In this document: positions 54,541 to 64,000 of the stretch, in pieces
How the letters are laid out: every line of letters starts with the position of its first letter
How positions within the stretch are numbered: position 1 is the stretch's first letter
Assembly: GCA_911728435.2 (NCBI GenBank)
Contig: OU452199.1
Span: forward strand, 2,924,860-2,988,859
DNA from: Apoderus coryli
Taxonomy: Eukaryota; Arthropoda; Insecta; Coleoptera; Attelabidae
Length of the DNA stretch: 64,000 nucleotides
Direction of reading: 5' to 3'
Notes under the pieces: model-generated
Database searches by the model: none
Told to the model about the DNA's origin: nothing
Seen by the model: the letters and a program-made list of their open reading frames with translations, nothing else
Translations under genes and position numbers: made by a program

Positions 54541-56326
54541 TAAGCCGTTTTATAATTTATTTATGTTCGTACTTTACTTTCGGAAAATTGTCATAATGTG
54601 AGTTTGTTTGAAAATAAATTGTTTTGACCCTTCCTATATTGTAATATATTTTCTCTGTGGTTTCTAAGAATACTCTATAATATTGCATTAAACAAATTAA
54701 AATTACCATTTTATGAAGACAGTTTGTTGTCATAACAAACAAAAAAAAACAACAAAATTGTTACAATACGGCTTTTATGGCTAGTAAAATTTCGAAATGA
54801 ACAACGTCTAAAGCCGCATGTGAAGGGATTTTTAGGGTTACGTAATTTCACACGATTTTACAATATGTAGGTAATCACTAATTATTTCTAAACATTTTGG
54901 TAAAAAAATCAAGATCCTACGTTAAATATCAACCGAAATAAATTCAAATGAAAAGTTGCAAATCTTTAAACGTCATTTTCTCAAAACTATGCGAAGTGTA
55001 GTGCCTTTTTCCTTAGCAGGGCAGAATATCACTTTTTTCCTATTTTTCTAGATCTAATAGCTCTTCGATTTTTAAGATTTTATTGAAAAAATAAAATATG
55101 TTAATCTATAAAAGATATGTGCATGCAAAACAGGACCGAATTAAGGAAATTGTTTGAAATACCTTTGGTGATGATGAAAGTAGTAATAAGTTTTTCGCTC
55201 AAATCAAAATTTTTAGAATTAATAAGAACTGGTCGGTTCCAGGGCAGCAAACTGAATGATAATTTTGGTAACGCAACAAATATTTTAAAATTCTACTTTA
55301 GAAAAGTCAAAGGGTACAGGCTATTTTTTAAGAAAATATCAATTGGAAATTGTAATAAGTTATTTTATTATATTAGATACCTCAATTCTTCTTGAAAAAT
55401 TCGTTAGAACTTCAGAAATAATCCTATTTGTCCAACAAGTCCTTCTATGTTCTGTTAACACTAAAAACACTAAACCAGCACAAAATATAAACATGTGAAT
55501 AATTATTAGTATTAATACAAAATATAAAATATGCAGGAACTATTAAAAATATTTAAATTATTTCTTCTATAAATATCGAGCCCGTATATTTATTAAATTA
55601 AATTAAATTAAATTAAAAAACAATTTAATAATGATTATACGACTCTTAACGTCAAATCGAGCATCCAGACTGATACTGAGAGCAGTTCATTTATCGACTT
55701 TTATCATTTCTGTGTTTCACCATCTTGCAATCTCTGTTTAAATAAATTTTTAATAATAATTAACTGCTAAAAAGTGTACGCTGTATTTGTAATCATAAAG
55801 TATTGTGGTACTAGATATCCTTTATTGCAAAGTAATAAAGTGTATTTTTAATACTTTTTTATTGCAGAAAAAAAATGTTATTATAGCGAAGAAAAGGAGT
55901 TTGTTAAGAAAACGTATAATTAATAATAATAATAAAAACATTAGTAGGGGTAAGGGGTGTTTCTTCTTAGTTTTGACCTGTGCTTCTATAAGTATTCAGC
56001 AGCAATTTGTAATAACAGGAACAATATTGGTCTGTCACTAACATAAAAGTAGTAGTCTTTATAAATTGAATTTACGGGGTGTCGCACAGTAGACGATTTT
56101 GCAGGGTACCTTGTATTTAATTCTAGTAGATTTAAAACAAAATCTAATGAAATTTTAAAAAAATTTGATGCAGTCCTTCAATGCCACCCCTGAACCTTAA
56201 AAATTTATTTTGCGTTCCATTGAAAATGCAACATATATATGATATTTTTTATGTGATTTTATTTTTTTATATTTGATAACAATTTAAACATTTTTTTTTT
56301 AATTAATAAATAATATAAAATAAACT
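54541..56326. other. AT-rich stretch with the second 77-bp repeat
   Basis: The 77-bp repeat copy 2 is at 55381-55457. A plus-strand frame at 55117-55395 is unassigned. ACGGGGTGTCGCACAG near 56075 looks like a transposon left end. No gene is recognised. Confidence 0.4.
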
Positions 56327-56585
56327 AATTACAATAAAAATAAATACATCGTACCCCTAAAAAATTTGTATTAAGATTTCTTTATAAAAGGGGACATGTT
56401 TCGGAGCCCCGCTCTATCATCAGCCTTAAATTTAAACATATGTTTGTTTTTTACAATGTTTAATACTTGCGATTTAAATTTTAGGCTCATGATGAAGCGG
56501 AGCTCCGAAACATGTCCCCTTTTATAAAGGAATCTTAATACAATTTTATTAGTGGAGACGATGTATTTATTTTTATTGTAATTAT
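56327..56585. mobile_element. Foldback MITE with GTTTCG/ATCATCAG cores
   Basis: Arms of roughly 95 bp: ATTACAATAAAAATAAATAC on the left pairs with GTATTTATTTTTATTGTAAT on the right, then TATTAAGATTTC and TTTATAAAAGGGGACATG. Both arms end in GTTTCGGAG..ATCATCAGCC or its near-inverse. A half copy lies at 59752-59870. Confidence 0.8.
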
Positions 56586-56739
56586 ATTACACTCCACTGC
56601 ATCCAATGGATTACTTCTTTAATTTAATAAAATAAACTGTTGCCCTCGAGGCACGAATAGCTCTCCATATTTAAGTCTAAAAGTAATAATTTTATGACCT
56701 TTTTGTCATTTATCTAAAATTTATAAGTATCGGGTTTTG

Positions 56740-57840
56740 GTCCTTTTTCTTCTCTTTGGAGGCACTATTTATACGTACATTTTTTATATTTCAGATTTTC
56801 TAGCCCAAGTTCTTGTACGCAAAATAGTTGATTTTTTTTTTAGTTATATTATAAAATTTATTTTGCCCCCTTTTCTACTATTTACGAACGCCTATGTATA
56901 CAAAATTGTTATGCTGTATGTTGTAGGTTATCTTATATCAAAGCTATATATAATTAGCCAATTTTTCTGTTATATTTGGGATTTTTTTTTCGTTTTTGAC
57001 CCTTTTTTACACTATTTTTGAACGCTTGTGTGAACCAGTTCATTTATGTAACATTTTTTTATGTTATATTCTATCACAACTAAGAAAAATTATTCCGTAT
57101 TTCGAATAAGTTTAGGAAGTATATATTTGTTTTATTTTGACCTCTTTAACACTATTTACGAACGCCTATGAAAACTGCTTTATAGCGTCGAGGCATGGAC
57201 TTTGAACGCAGAAATAACCAAAAGACTAGAAGCTTTTGAAATGTGGGTGTACAGAAGAGTACTGAACTAAACATAGAAAGAGAGTTATTAATAACAATTA
57301 AAAGCAGAAAACTTCAGTATCTGGGCCATGTGACTCGTGGACCATGATATGCCTTACTTCAATTGATAATGCAGGGAAGGATCCAAGATACAAGAAGCGT
57401 GGGTAGATATCCTGGTTGAGAAACTTGAGAGAGTGGTTTGGATGTTCCTCGATGGAGCTTTTTAGAGCAGCAGCATCCAAAAGAAGAATTGCCATGATCA
57501 TCGTCGCGGAGATGGCACCTAGAGAGAGAGAGATGAAAACAAGTTATTCACAACACATTTTATAGGTTATATTCTATCAAAGCTATAAATAACTAGCCAA
57601 TATTTCTGCTATGTTTAAGAAATAAGTTTTTTTCTAACTTTTTTACCCCATTTTTCACTTTTTCCACATCTCAATGTGGTCTAATTGTTTAGGTTAAATA
57701 TTTTAGGTTATATTTAATTAATCGCACAAAAAATTATTCAATATTTCGGATAAGTTTAAGAATTATGATTTTTTCAATTTTTGAACCCTCTTTTAAACCT
57801 CTTGCCTACGCTCAATGTTAATCACCACCTATAAATATCC
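56740..57840. repeat. Degenerate tandem repeat array 2
   Basis: Monomers marked by CGAACGCCTATGTATAC (56885), TGAACGCTTGTGTGAACC (57019), CGAACGCCTATGAAAAC (57157), a diverged CATCTCAATGTGGTC (57666) and CTACGCTCAATG (57808). It is interrupted at 57176-57535 by a retroelement fragment. Confidence 0.75.
57176..57535 (+). pseudogene. RTE-type retroelement C-terminal fragment
   Basis: Broken frames read SVEAWTLNAEITKRLEAFEM and WVYRRVLN, then LLITIKSRKLQYLGHVTRGP and a RAAASKRRI-like tail; same domain as the RTE C-terminus at 27.4-26.9 kb but another lineage. It ends in GAGAGAGAGAG (57521-57531), a plausible 3' tail. Inserted into the fourth monomer of array 2. Confidence 0.75.
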
Positions 57841-58760
57841 TGTAGTATTTTCGTACCAAATGTGGTTAAAATCCGTTAAGTGGTTTTTGAGTTATCACGG
57901 ATACAATTTTTTCCTGGCCCTTTTATAGAATTTTCACGGACGCCTATGGTACATTAATTTTTGTCGTAAATTTTTAACACCAATGCAACTAGTTAGATAT
58001 AAAATTTTTTACATTTTTTTTATATTTTTTTATTTTACCCCCTTTTCTACTATTTACGAACGCCTATGTAAATAAAAATTTTATGTTGCATTTTGTAGGT
58101 TATCTTATATTAAAGCTATATATAATTAGCCAATTTTTCTGGTATATTTGGGAAACATTTTTTTTTTTCATTTTTGACCCTTTTTTGAGACTATTTTCGA
58201 ACGCCTGTGTGAACCAATTCTTTTATGGAATATTTTTTAGCTTATATTGTATCACCTCTATGAAAAATTATTCCATATTTCGAATAATTTTAGGAAATAT
58301 ATATTTTTAATGTTTTGACCCCTTTTCTACTATTTACGAACGCCTATGAAAGTAAGTTATTTATGACACATTTTATAAGTTCTATTCTATCAAAGCTATA
58401 AATAACTAGTTAATATTTCTGATATGTTTATGAAATACGTTTTTTTTAAATCTTTTTTACCCCCTTTTGAACTATTTTCGAACGCCAATGTAGTCTAATA
58501 TTTTATATTCAATATTTTAGGTTATATTCAATTAAATGCATAAAAAATTATGCAGTATTTCAGATAAGTTTAGGAACTATGATTTTTTTAAATTTTTGAA
58601 CCCTCTTTTAAACCCCTTGTCTACGCTCAATGTTTCCCAAAATCTAATCAGCTCCTCGCCATGTCCAATAGTATTTTTGTGCCAAATTTGGTTAAAATCT
58701 GTTCAGTGGTTTTTGCGTTTTCGTGGATACAGAGAGAGAGACAGACAGACAGACATTTTT
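57841..58760. repeat. Degenerate tandem repeat array 3 (most complete unit)
   Basis: Six roughly 145-bp monomers in order, marked CGGACGCCTATGG (57939), CGAACGCCTATGTAAAT (58058), CGAACGCCTGTGTGAACC (58198), CGAACGCCTATGAAAGT (58337), CGAACGCCAATGTAGTC (58479) and CTACGCTCAATG (58620). It opens and closes with a GTTAAAATC..AGTGGTTTTTG sentence and ends in AGAGAGAGACAGACAGACAG (58730-58756). Confidence 0.8.
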
Positions 58761-58899
58761 TTAAAATTACTTATTTATGTATAAAATAACCAAAAACAAG
58801 TATTTCCGGTGAAATTAAAAAAAAAATTTCATGAAACTAATAGTCTTCATATATTTATTACATATATGATATGGAGAGCTAAAAATCATAATAAGTTTT

Positions 58900-59740
58900 C
58901 AAAAATTCCTTCATTGACTTGCATACAAAATGCTAAACGCTCATAAAAATTATTTATTGCGTTTGTTAACTGTTCACGTAGAATCCTATTCGATATGTCG
59001 ATAAATCTATTACGAAGATCCTGCGTATTTCTAACTGTACCATCATATACCTTCGCTTTTAGTAATGGCCAATAAAAAAAATCAACAACATTTAAATCGG
59101 GTGACCGCTCAGGCCAATTGATTTTCCCACCTCGGCCTATCTAGCTATTTGGGAATTCCGTATTTAAAAATGCCTGCACATCTCTGGAGCACTAGGGTGG
59201 AGCTCCGTCATGTTGGTACCATATTTGTCCATTTAAATTTACATTTCTTAAGGCAGGAAATATTTGAGTCTGTACTAGATCTAGATACTTCTGTGAATTT
59301 AGATTGCCATCGATAAAAAAAGTCCCAAAATGTTTGGCCGTATTATTTGCACCAAAACATTCAATTTTTGAGGCCTTTGCGATCGTGTAGAATGGCTTAG
59401 ATGCAAATTATCTCGACTCCAGTACAGTAAAAGTCGATGCATCGGTAAATACAATTTATAATATAAATTTTCTCGAAAATATTGAAACCAAAATCCATCC
59501 GTGCTTCTGCGTCTCCTTTCACAAGTTCTTGATGATTTTGAAATTTGTATGGATGATATTTTTCAAATTTTTTGTCTCCAGTAAGAACCCTTGATGATCT
59601 GTTTCTTTTTTTATGATCAGATTAAACGCACCCTTCGTGTTGAAATCTCCCAAGGCTTGAAATAGTGAAGGACTGGGTACGGGACGATTATGGGATTCAG
59701 CACTAAACATTGCTGACACTTCTCTCATATTAAAATATGA
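58900..59740 (-). pseudogene. DD41D-type transposase, degraded
   Basis: Minus-strand fragments in order: MREVSAMFSAESHNRPVPSP, FNTKGAFN (helix-turn-helix part), VFTDASTFTV (first aspartate), FGANNTAKHFGTFFIDGNLN, QIWYQHDGAPP (second), INWPERSPDLNVVDFFYWPL (third) and a C-terminus ending FCMQVNEGIFEN. The second and third aspartates are again 41 residues apart. At least three stops (for example directly after GAPP) and frame changes disable it. Same family as the intact element at 46-48 kb but clearly diverged. No terminal repeats were found. Confidence 0.8.
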
Positions 59741-60656
59741 ATAATACCATTTTAATTACAATGAAACAATTTCGTCTTATCCACTATTAATTTTTAAAAA
59801 TCTCTATTCAAAGGGACATGTTTGGGAGTCTCAGCTCCATCATCAGCCTTAAAATATCGCAACTATAGTGGAGTTAAATCCGCATATTAAATCCATTGGG
59901 TGAATAAGTCAAAAAACAACTCTGTATATTTGTAAATCGTTAAAGAAAATTAATAAAATAACCTTCTGTCTCTCATACAAAATGTATTTATAAGTAAGAG
60001 GTATGTAATACTGGTTTAAGTTTAGATAATGGACGTCATTGCTATAAACTATGAAATATGATTGTATAAGAGTTATGATCAATAATTAAAAAAGTCATAA
60101 AAATTTTTTTACACAAAGAACTTCATTCCTCTGTCATTAAGTGTTCAGACGTAAAATGCTTTAAAGGTTCTTACCGATCTTACATTTTATATTGTTCTTT
60201 CCATAACTGCTATAAATTATTATAAAATGAACATCGATTTAGTCGAATTTCTGTCTGCAAAAAGTAATTAAGTAGAATGTACCTTCTTCCTTAATTTTTC
60301 CCTTTTCCATAGCTCAAATCAGGCTCTTTGGTTATCAAGATCCGGATCCAGGGGTTTTGAGAACATTAACCAACTCTAGCGGAGTAGTTGGATATTCTAA
60401 TTGTACCAGGTGTGTAAGGCTAGCCTCAAATTGCTGCAATGTTTCTCCCATTTTCTGTTGTCAAATAAATTTTTAGCTGTATTCCTCGTATCGGTCGCCA
60501 AACAAAGAAACTCAAGGCATCCTAGCTTAGTAAAGGCAGGGACTGTAGTATCTCTAAAGCCGCAGAGCTACGTGGTCTCTTCCGGAAATCCATCTCTTCA
60601 CGAAAATTTGCTAACCGTTCTCAATTTTTTCTATATCATGTTTCAAATCTTGTTTA
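59741..60656. other. AT-rich stretch with a foldback half copy
   Basis: 59752-59870 is half of the foldback family at 56.3 kb (GGGACATGTTTGGGAGTCTC, ATCATCAGCC). A minus-strand region 60280-60640 has broken coding-like character that I cannot place. Confidence 0.4.
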
Positions 60657-60701
60657 TTTTTTATTTATTTATTTATTTAAGATACACTGCCCAGACAGAT
60701 A
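60657..60701 (-). mobile_element. 45-bp 3'-end fragment of the 52.6/60.7-kb retroelement
   Basis: TTATTTATTTATTTAAGATA followed by CACTGCCCAGACAGATA repeats the 3' terminus of the adjacent element. A 5'-truncated mini-insertion or a duplication of its tail. Confidence 0.65.
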
Positions 60702-60741
60702 TATTTCAATATTTTGATTTTTGAGATTTATTGGTTCCTAA

Positions 60742-62810
60742 TTTTTATTTATTTATTTATTTATTTAAGATACACTGCCCAGACAGATAAATAATCCAAT
60801 TAAAGGGCAGGAAAAATTACAGTAAATTCTTAATATCTAACACTAAATTTATATTCTAAGAAATATATTTTTTCTACAAGACAAAGTTGAATTAAAAATA
60901 TCAAATTGCTCGGACACAGAGTTACAAGTATGGCACATAAAATATAAAAGGGAACGCAACAACAAATTAGTACGCGGGGCCGGAAAGCAAAATAGATTTG
61001 GGACACAAAAAGGAATCTGGCTTAAAAACTGTGGCCAGTCAAGACGTCCATTAATAATCTTAAAGAGCAATACTAGAGCGGCATATTCTCTCCGAGTATT
61101 TAATGATACTAGATTAAAACGGTTTAACAGAATATCATGAGGAAACCCAATGGATCGATAAACCCCATCAACCCGAAACCACAGCAACTTGGCAAAACGA
61201 CGCTGGATGCGTTCAATATTATTCATATGTATGGCATACATAGGATTCCATACTACAGATGCATATTCCAGTTTAGATCTGACAAATGCGTTGAAAAGAA
61301 CAATGAGAGTTTGAGGTGTCACAAACTCTTTCGAATTGCGCACAATAAAACCCAGAGATCTATAGGATGCTGAAACTATATTATTGTAATGATTGGTAAA
61401 GCTCAGTTTACCATCAAACCAAACACCTAAATCTTTAAACTCATCACAAGTTGTTAATGGACTATTATTTATACAATATGAAAATTTGACAGGGTTTATT
61501 TTCCGTGTATAGGAAACACTAAAACATTTATCAATATTCAGATAAAGATTATTACGGACACACCACTCATATACAACATTTAAATCGTCCTGAAGATGAG
61601 AACAATCTTCAGTACTATTAATGACAGAATATACTTTGAAGTCGTCAAGCATATACTTAATAACGAACTATTTGTCAAGCCACTAGAAATATCATCGATA
61701 AAACACAGGAACAACAATGGTCCAAGGACAGAGCCCTGGGTAACACCAGATGACACTTTAAAATTTGCGGAACGAAATCCTCGACTTTCCACATACTGAA
61801 ATCTATCCTTCAGATACGACTTCTAAAGCAGCAGTAAATTATAAGATAGTCCATAACGACACAGTTTACGCAGTCGAATACCATGATCAAGTCTATCAAA
61901 GGCTTTAGAAAAATCAGTGTAGATTACATCTACCTGACCCCCGTTATCAAGTCGCTCAGTTAAAAACTGTGTTAAAACCAATAAATTAGTTGACGTAGAA
62001 CGACCGGGAAAAAAGCCATGTTGTACCGATGAAATCTGACGCCTAACATGGCTCATAATAATATCATGGAGCACAAATTCAAAAACTTTAGAAAAACACG
62101 ACTGTATGGAAATTGGTCTATAATTTGAAATATCCTGTTTATCTCCCTTCTTATGAACCGGCGTTACTCTAGAAGATTTCCAATCAGAGGGGAAACTACA
62201 CGATCGCAAAGAAACATTGAATATTGTACACAATGGTTTAGCAAACACAGTGGCACAATCCCTTATTACAAAAGATGGTATACCATCAGGACCCGATGTA
62301 AATTTAGCTTTTAACCTTCTCAAAGCTCCATAGATCTCCGTCTCAGTAATCACACGATCCGGTAAATGAGACACATTCACAACATCAATCAATCCCTGAT
62401 CAATATCAAATTCCTGAGATGCAACGTATGATGTGTTGAAAAATTCCGCAAATTTATTGACAAGCTCCTGCGGATCATCAATATTATTACCATTGTAAGT
62501 CATACTACCAGGCAATCGCCCAGATTTCCTTCTGGAATTGACAAAAGACCAAAACTTGTTAGGATCACTACTCAATCTACGCTCAGCATCACGCAAGTAC
62601 ACCCTGTAAGAGGAACTCACCTCAGTTTTTATATTGTGACGCAGAACTCTAAAATCATTAAAAAATTGAGGATCCCCGGATGTTTTATATTTTTTCCATA
62701 GTTTAGACTTCAATTTGATGCTGCGAACAATATCACCCGAAAACCATGGAGGATACTTAGAAATTTTTGCATATGAAAATTTTTCTATTTTCTTCCATTA
62801 GCCCAAAGTT
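60742..62810 (-). mobile_element. Non-LTR retroelement copy 2, 5'-truncated
   Basis: Closely related to 52649-54540 but longer at the 5' side. Frame 62713-61823 starts KSKLWKKYKTSGDPQFFND and contains RRKSGRLPGSMTYNGN, FTSGPDGIPSF and YTDFSKAFDRLDHG, ending at an AAG-to-TAG stop after LLLL. Frames 61792-61580 (SGVTQGSVLGPLLF, P changed to T) and 61652-60849 (from the active site on, LEYASVVWNPMY to the C-terminus) follow. A small insertion near 61650 splits the YADD region, and 24 nt are missing near 60993 compared with copy 1. The endonuclease is absent. Inactive, but lesions differ from copy 1. Confidence 0.88.
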
Positions 62811-63664
62811 TTGTGGAATTTTTGACTGCATCACGTCACATCTTTTTTTTTAGGTCAGAAGATGCTGTGAAAGTACAGTTTTTGGAAAGCCTTTAAGAGG
62901 TTTATAGTCTTGTTTTGAAGACCAACCACAATATTACCTTAATTTCAATTAGTTGTTCTTAATATTTCCCGTTCACGATTCTCACCCTAATTAATTTTTC
63001 GTGACCAAGGGTAATAACTTGGTCACGAAAACTTATTTAACTCACAAGAGTGAATGATAAATAACAATAATTATAAATAGAATATCAACCAATACAAATA
63101 AACCTTATTATTTATCAAATGGGATTTCATATTATAATAGGCAATAATTATAAAAATAAAAGTTTATTTATTCCCGAGTGATCTTTGATTGTTTATATAC
63201 GGTCGATATTATTGTTAAACACTATTTTTTTCCTAATTTAACTTAATTATTATTGTTGTTATAATTAGTATGTAAATAGAGGAGCAAAAACAGGAAATTT
63301 ATTATCCCCAATAGTGATTATATAATATTATTATTAAGGTTAAAAAAAATCCTCTTAATCATTTCAATAAATTGTCACTGAGTTTATAGGATTAACCTAA
63401 TTTCCACGTCTGTTGCATTCTTTCCTCGTACATTATACCAGGCAGGATGCACACTTTATCCTTTACCTGGGCCACTATGTATATTTTGAGCATCATAAAC
63501 AAAACACAGAAACTTTCCATTGAAATCTGTTTCAGACACCTGGCTTTTGAATGCATCTTCTGCCGACAAAAATTGATGACCACGTAATTTTGTCTTGTTG
63601 ATATTTGGGAACAAAAGAAATAATTGGGTACTAAGTCAGGATCACCCATCAATTCAATTCAATA
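62811..63664. other. AT-rich stretch with a small hairpin
   Basis: A hairpin TTTTCGTGACCAAG / CTTGGTCACGAAAA lies at 62996-63031 with an 8-nt loop. A minus-strand frame at 63392-63652 (KMHSKARCLKQISMESFCVL) is unassigned. No other signal. Confidence 0.45.
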
Positions 63665-64000
63665 ATATAAGACAACTTTTATTAAAACAATTTGTTGTAG
63701 CTTTACTATTTGAAGATAAGATTAATAATTTTTTTGTTGACTCTATACGTAAAATTTGTAAAAATGTAGATAACAGTGTTATTGTCCAAAATAATATCAG
63801 TTTTTCAATGCGCCTGATAGATGATACGCTAGTAACTGAGGCAATAAATCATATCAAATCTAATGCAGCTGGAACGGATGAACTTACAACGGAAATGGTG
63901 AAGCTTTGTTGCCCCACAATTGTTCCAATTTTGACACATATATTCAATACTTGTATCTTAGAAAAAAAATGTCCATCAAGTGGGAAGCAGCGGTTGTGGT
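63665..64000 (+). pseudogene. Start of a CR1/Jockey-type RT, running off the window
   Basis: The frame reads DKINNFFVDSIRKICKNVDN, FSMRLIDDTLVTEAINHIKS, AAGTDELTTEMVKLCCPTIV and HIFNTCILEKKCPSS. This is the pre-catalytic region that in the 22-25-kb element precedes the VPLPK block; similarity to that element is clear but distant. A frame disturbance near 63970 (expected PDEWK-like tail) suggests decay. No 5' part is attached. Confidence 0.65.

Noticed and set aside
1..64000. Endogenous virus or retroviral (LTR) elements
   Set aside because: I found no LTR pairs, gag/protease/integrase motifs or viral replication genes; all RTs have non-LTR features.

Overview
This window looks like TE-crowded insect nuclear DNA. 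It is very AT-rich. The retrotransposon content (CR1/Jockey-type, RTE-type and RNase H-bearing lineages), the irritans-like and DD41D mariners, a piggyBac remnant, a P-type element and many foldback MITEs all fit an insect. The only recognisable host genes encode an arthropod neurohormone. A beetle is plausible, but the sequence alone does not fix the order. There are no operons and nothing prokaryotic.

Host genes. Three tandem genes on the minus strand (26.0-33.1 kb, 38.0-38.8 kb and 43.6-49.75 kb) encode small secreted proteins of 104, 105 and 110 residues. Each has a signal-peptide exon, then an exon with six cysteines, then an exon with six cysteines. The spacing, the GPG-x-x-CGG motif and the CxGCS motif are those of neuroparsins, the IGFBP-like insect neurohormones. 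The splice sites and phases (2 then 0) are identical in all three. Two copies keep a matching TATA box and a noncoding first exon. The middle gene has a 113-bp second intron; in the outer two that intron has grown to about 5 kb by transposon insertion. A fragment of a further third exon lies inside the first gene.

Left region, 1-25 kb. This is a mosaic of dead retrotransposons. At 1.1-4.26 kb there is a three-layer nest: a plus-strand RT split by a minus-strand retroelement, itself split by a 1.6-kb P-type DNA transposon carrying THAP exons, with an 8-bp target duplication. Then come an RT/RNase H fragment (5.0-5.9 kb), an RT tail (7.0-8.1 kb), the piggyBac cysteine-rich domain (8.4-8.6 kb), a 65-bp tandem repeat, a defective mariner (11-12.1 kb), an RT split by a dimeric foldback MITE (12.8-14.6 kb), a degraded transposase with inverted repeats (16.4-17.95 kb), a minus-strand retroelement (19.5-21.4 kb) and a CR1/Jockey-type element with an intact 577-codon RT frame (22.4-25.4 kb).

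Middle region, 26-50 kb. The neuroparsin cluster contains an almost complete RTE element inside a MITE inside a palindrome, a second mariner fragment, a CR1-like fragment, a tRNA-Ala-like sequence, a 1.83-kb TA-flanked element with a short open frame, and an apparently intact DD41D transposon with about 351-bp near-identical terminal repeats.

Right region, 50-64 kb. This holds foldback elements, a higher-order tandem repeat of six roughly 145-bp monomers, a degraded DD41D transposase, two closely related copies of a minus-strand retroelement, and the start of another RT running off the end. Many unrelated foldback elements share a small core: GTTTCG, a short stem-loop, then ATCATCA.
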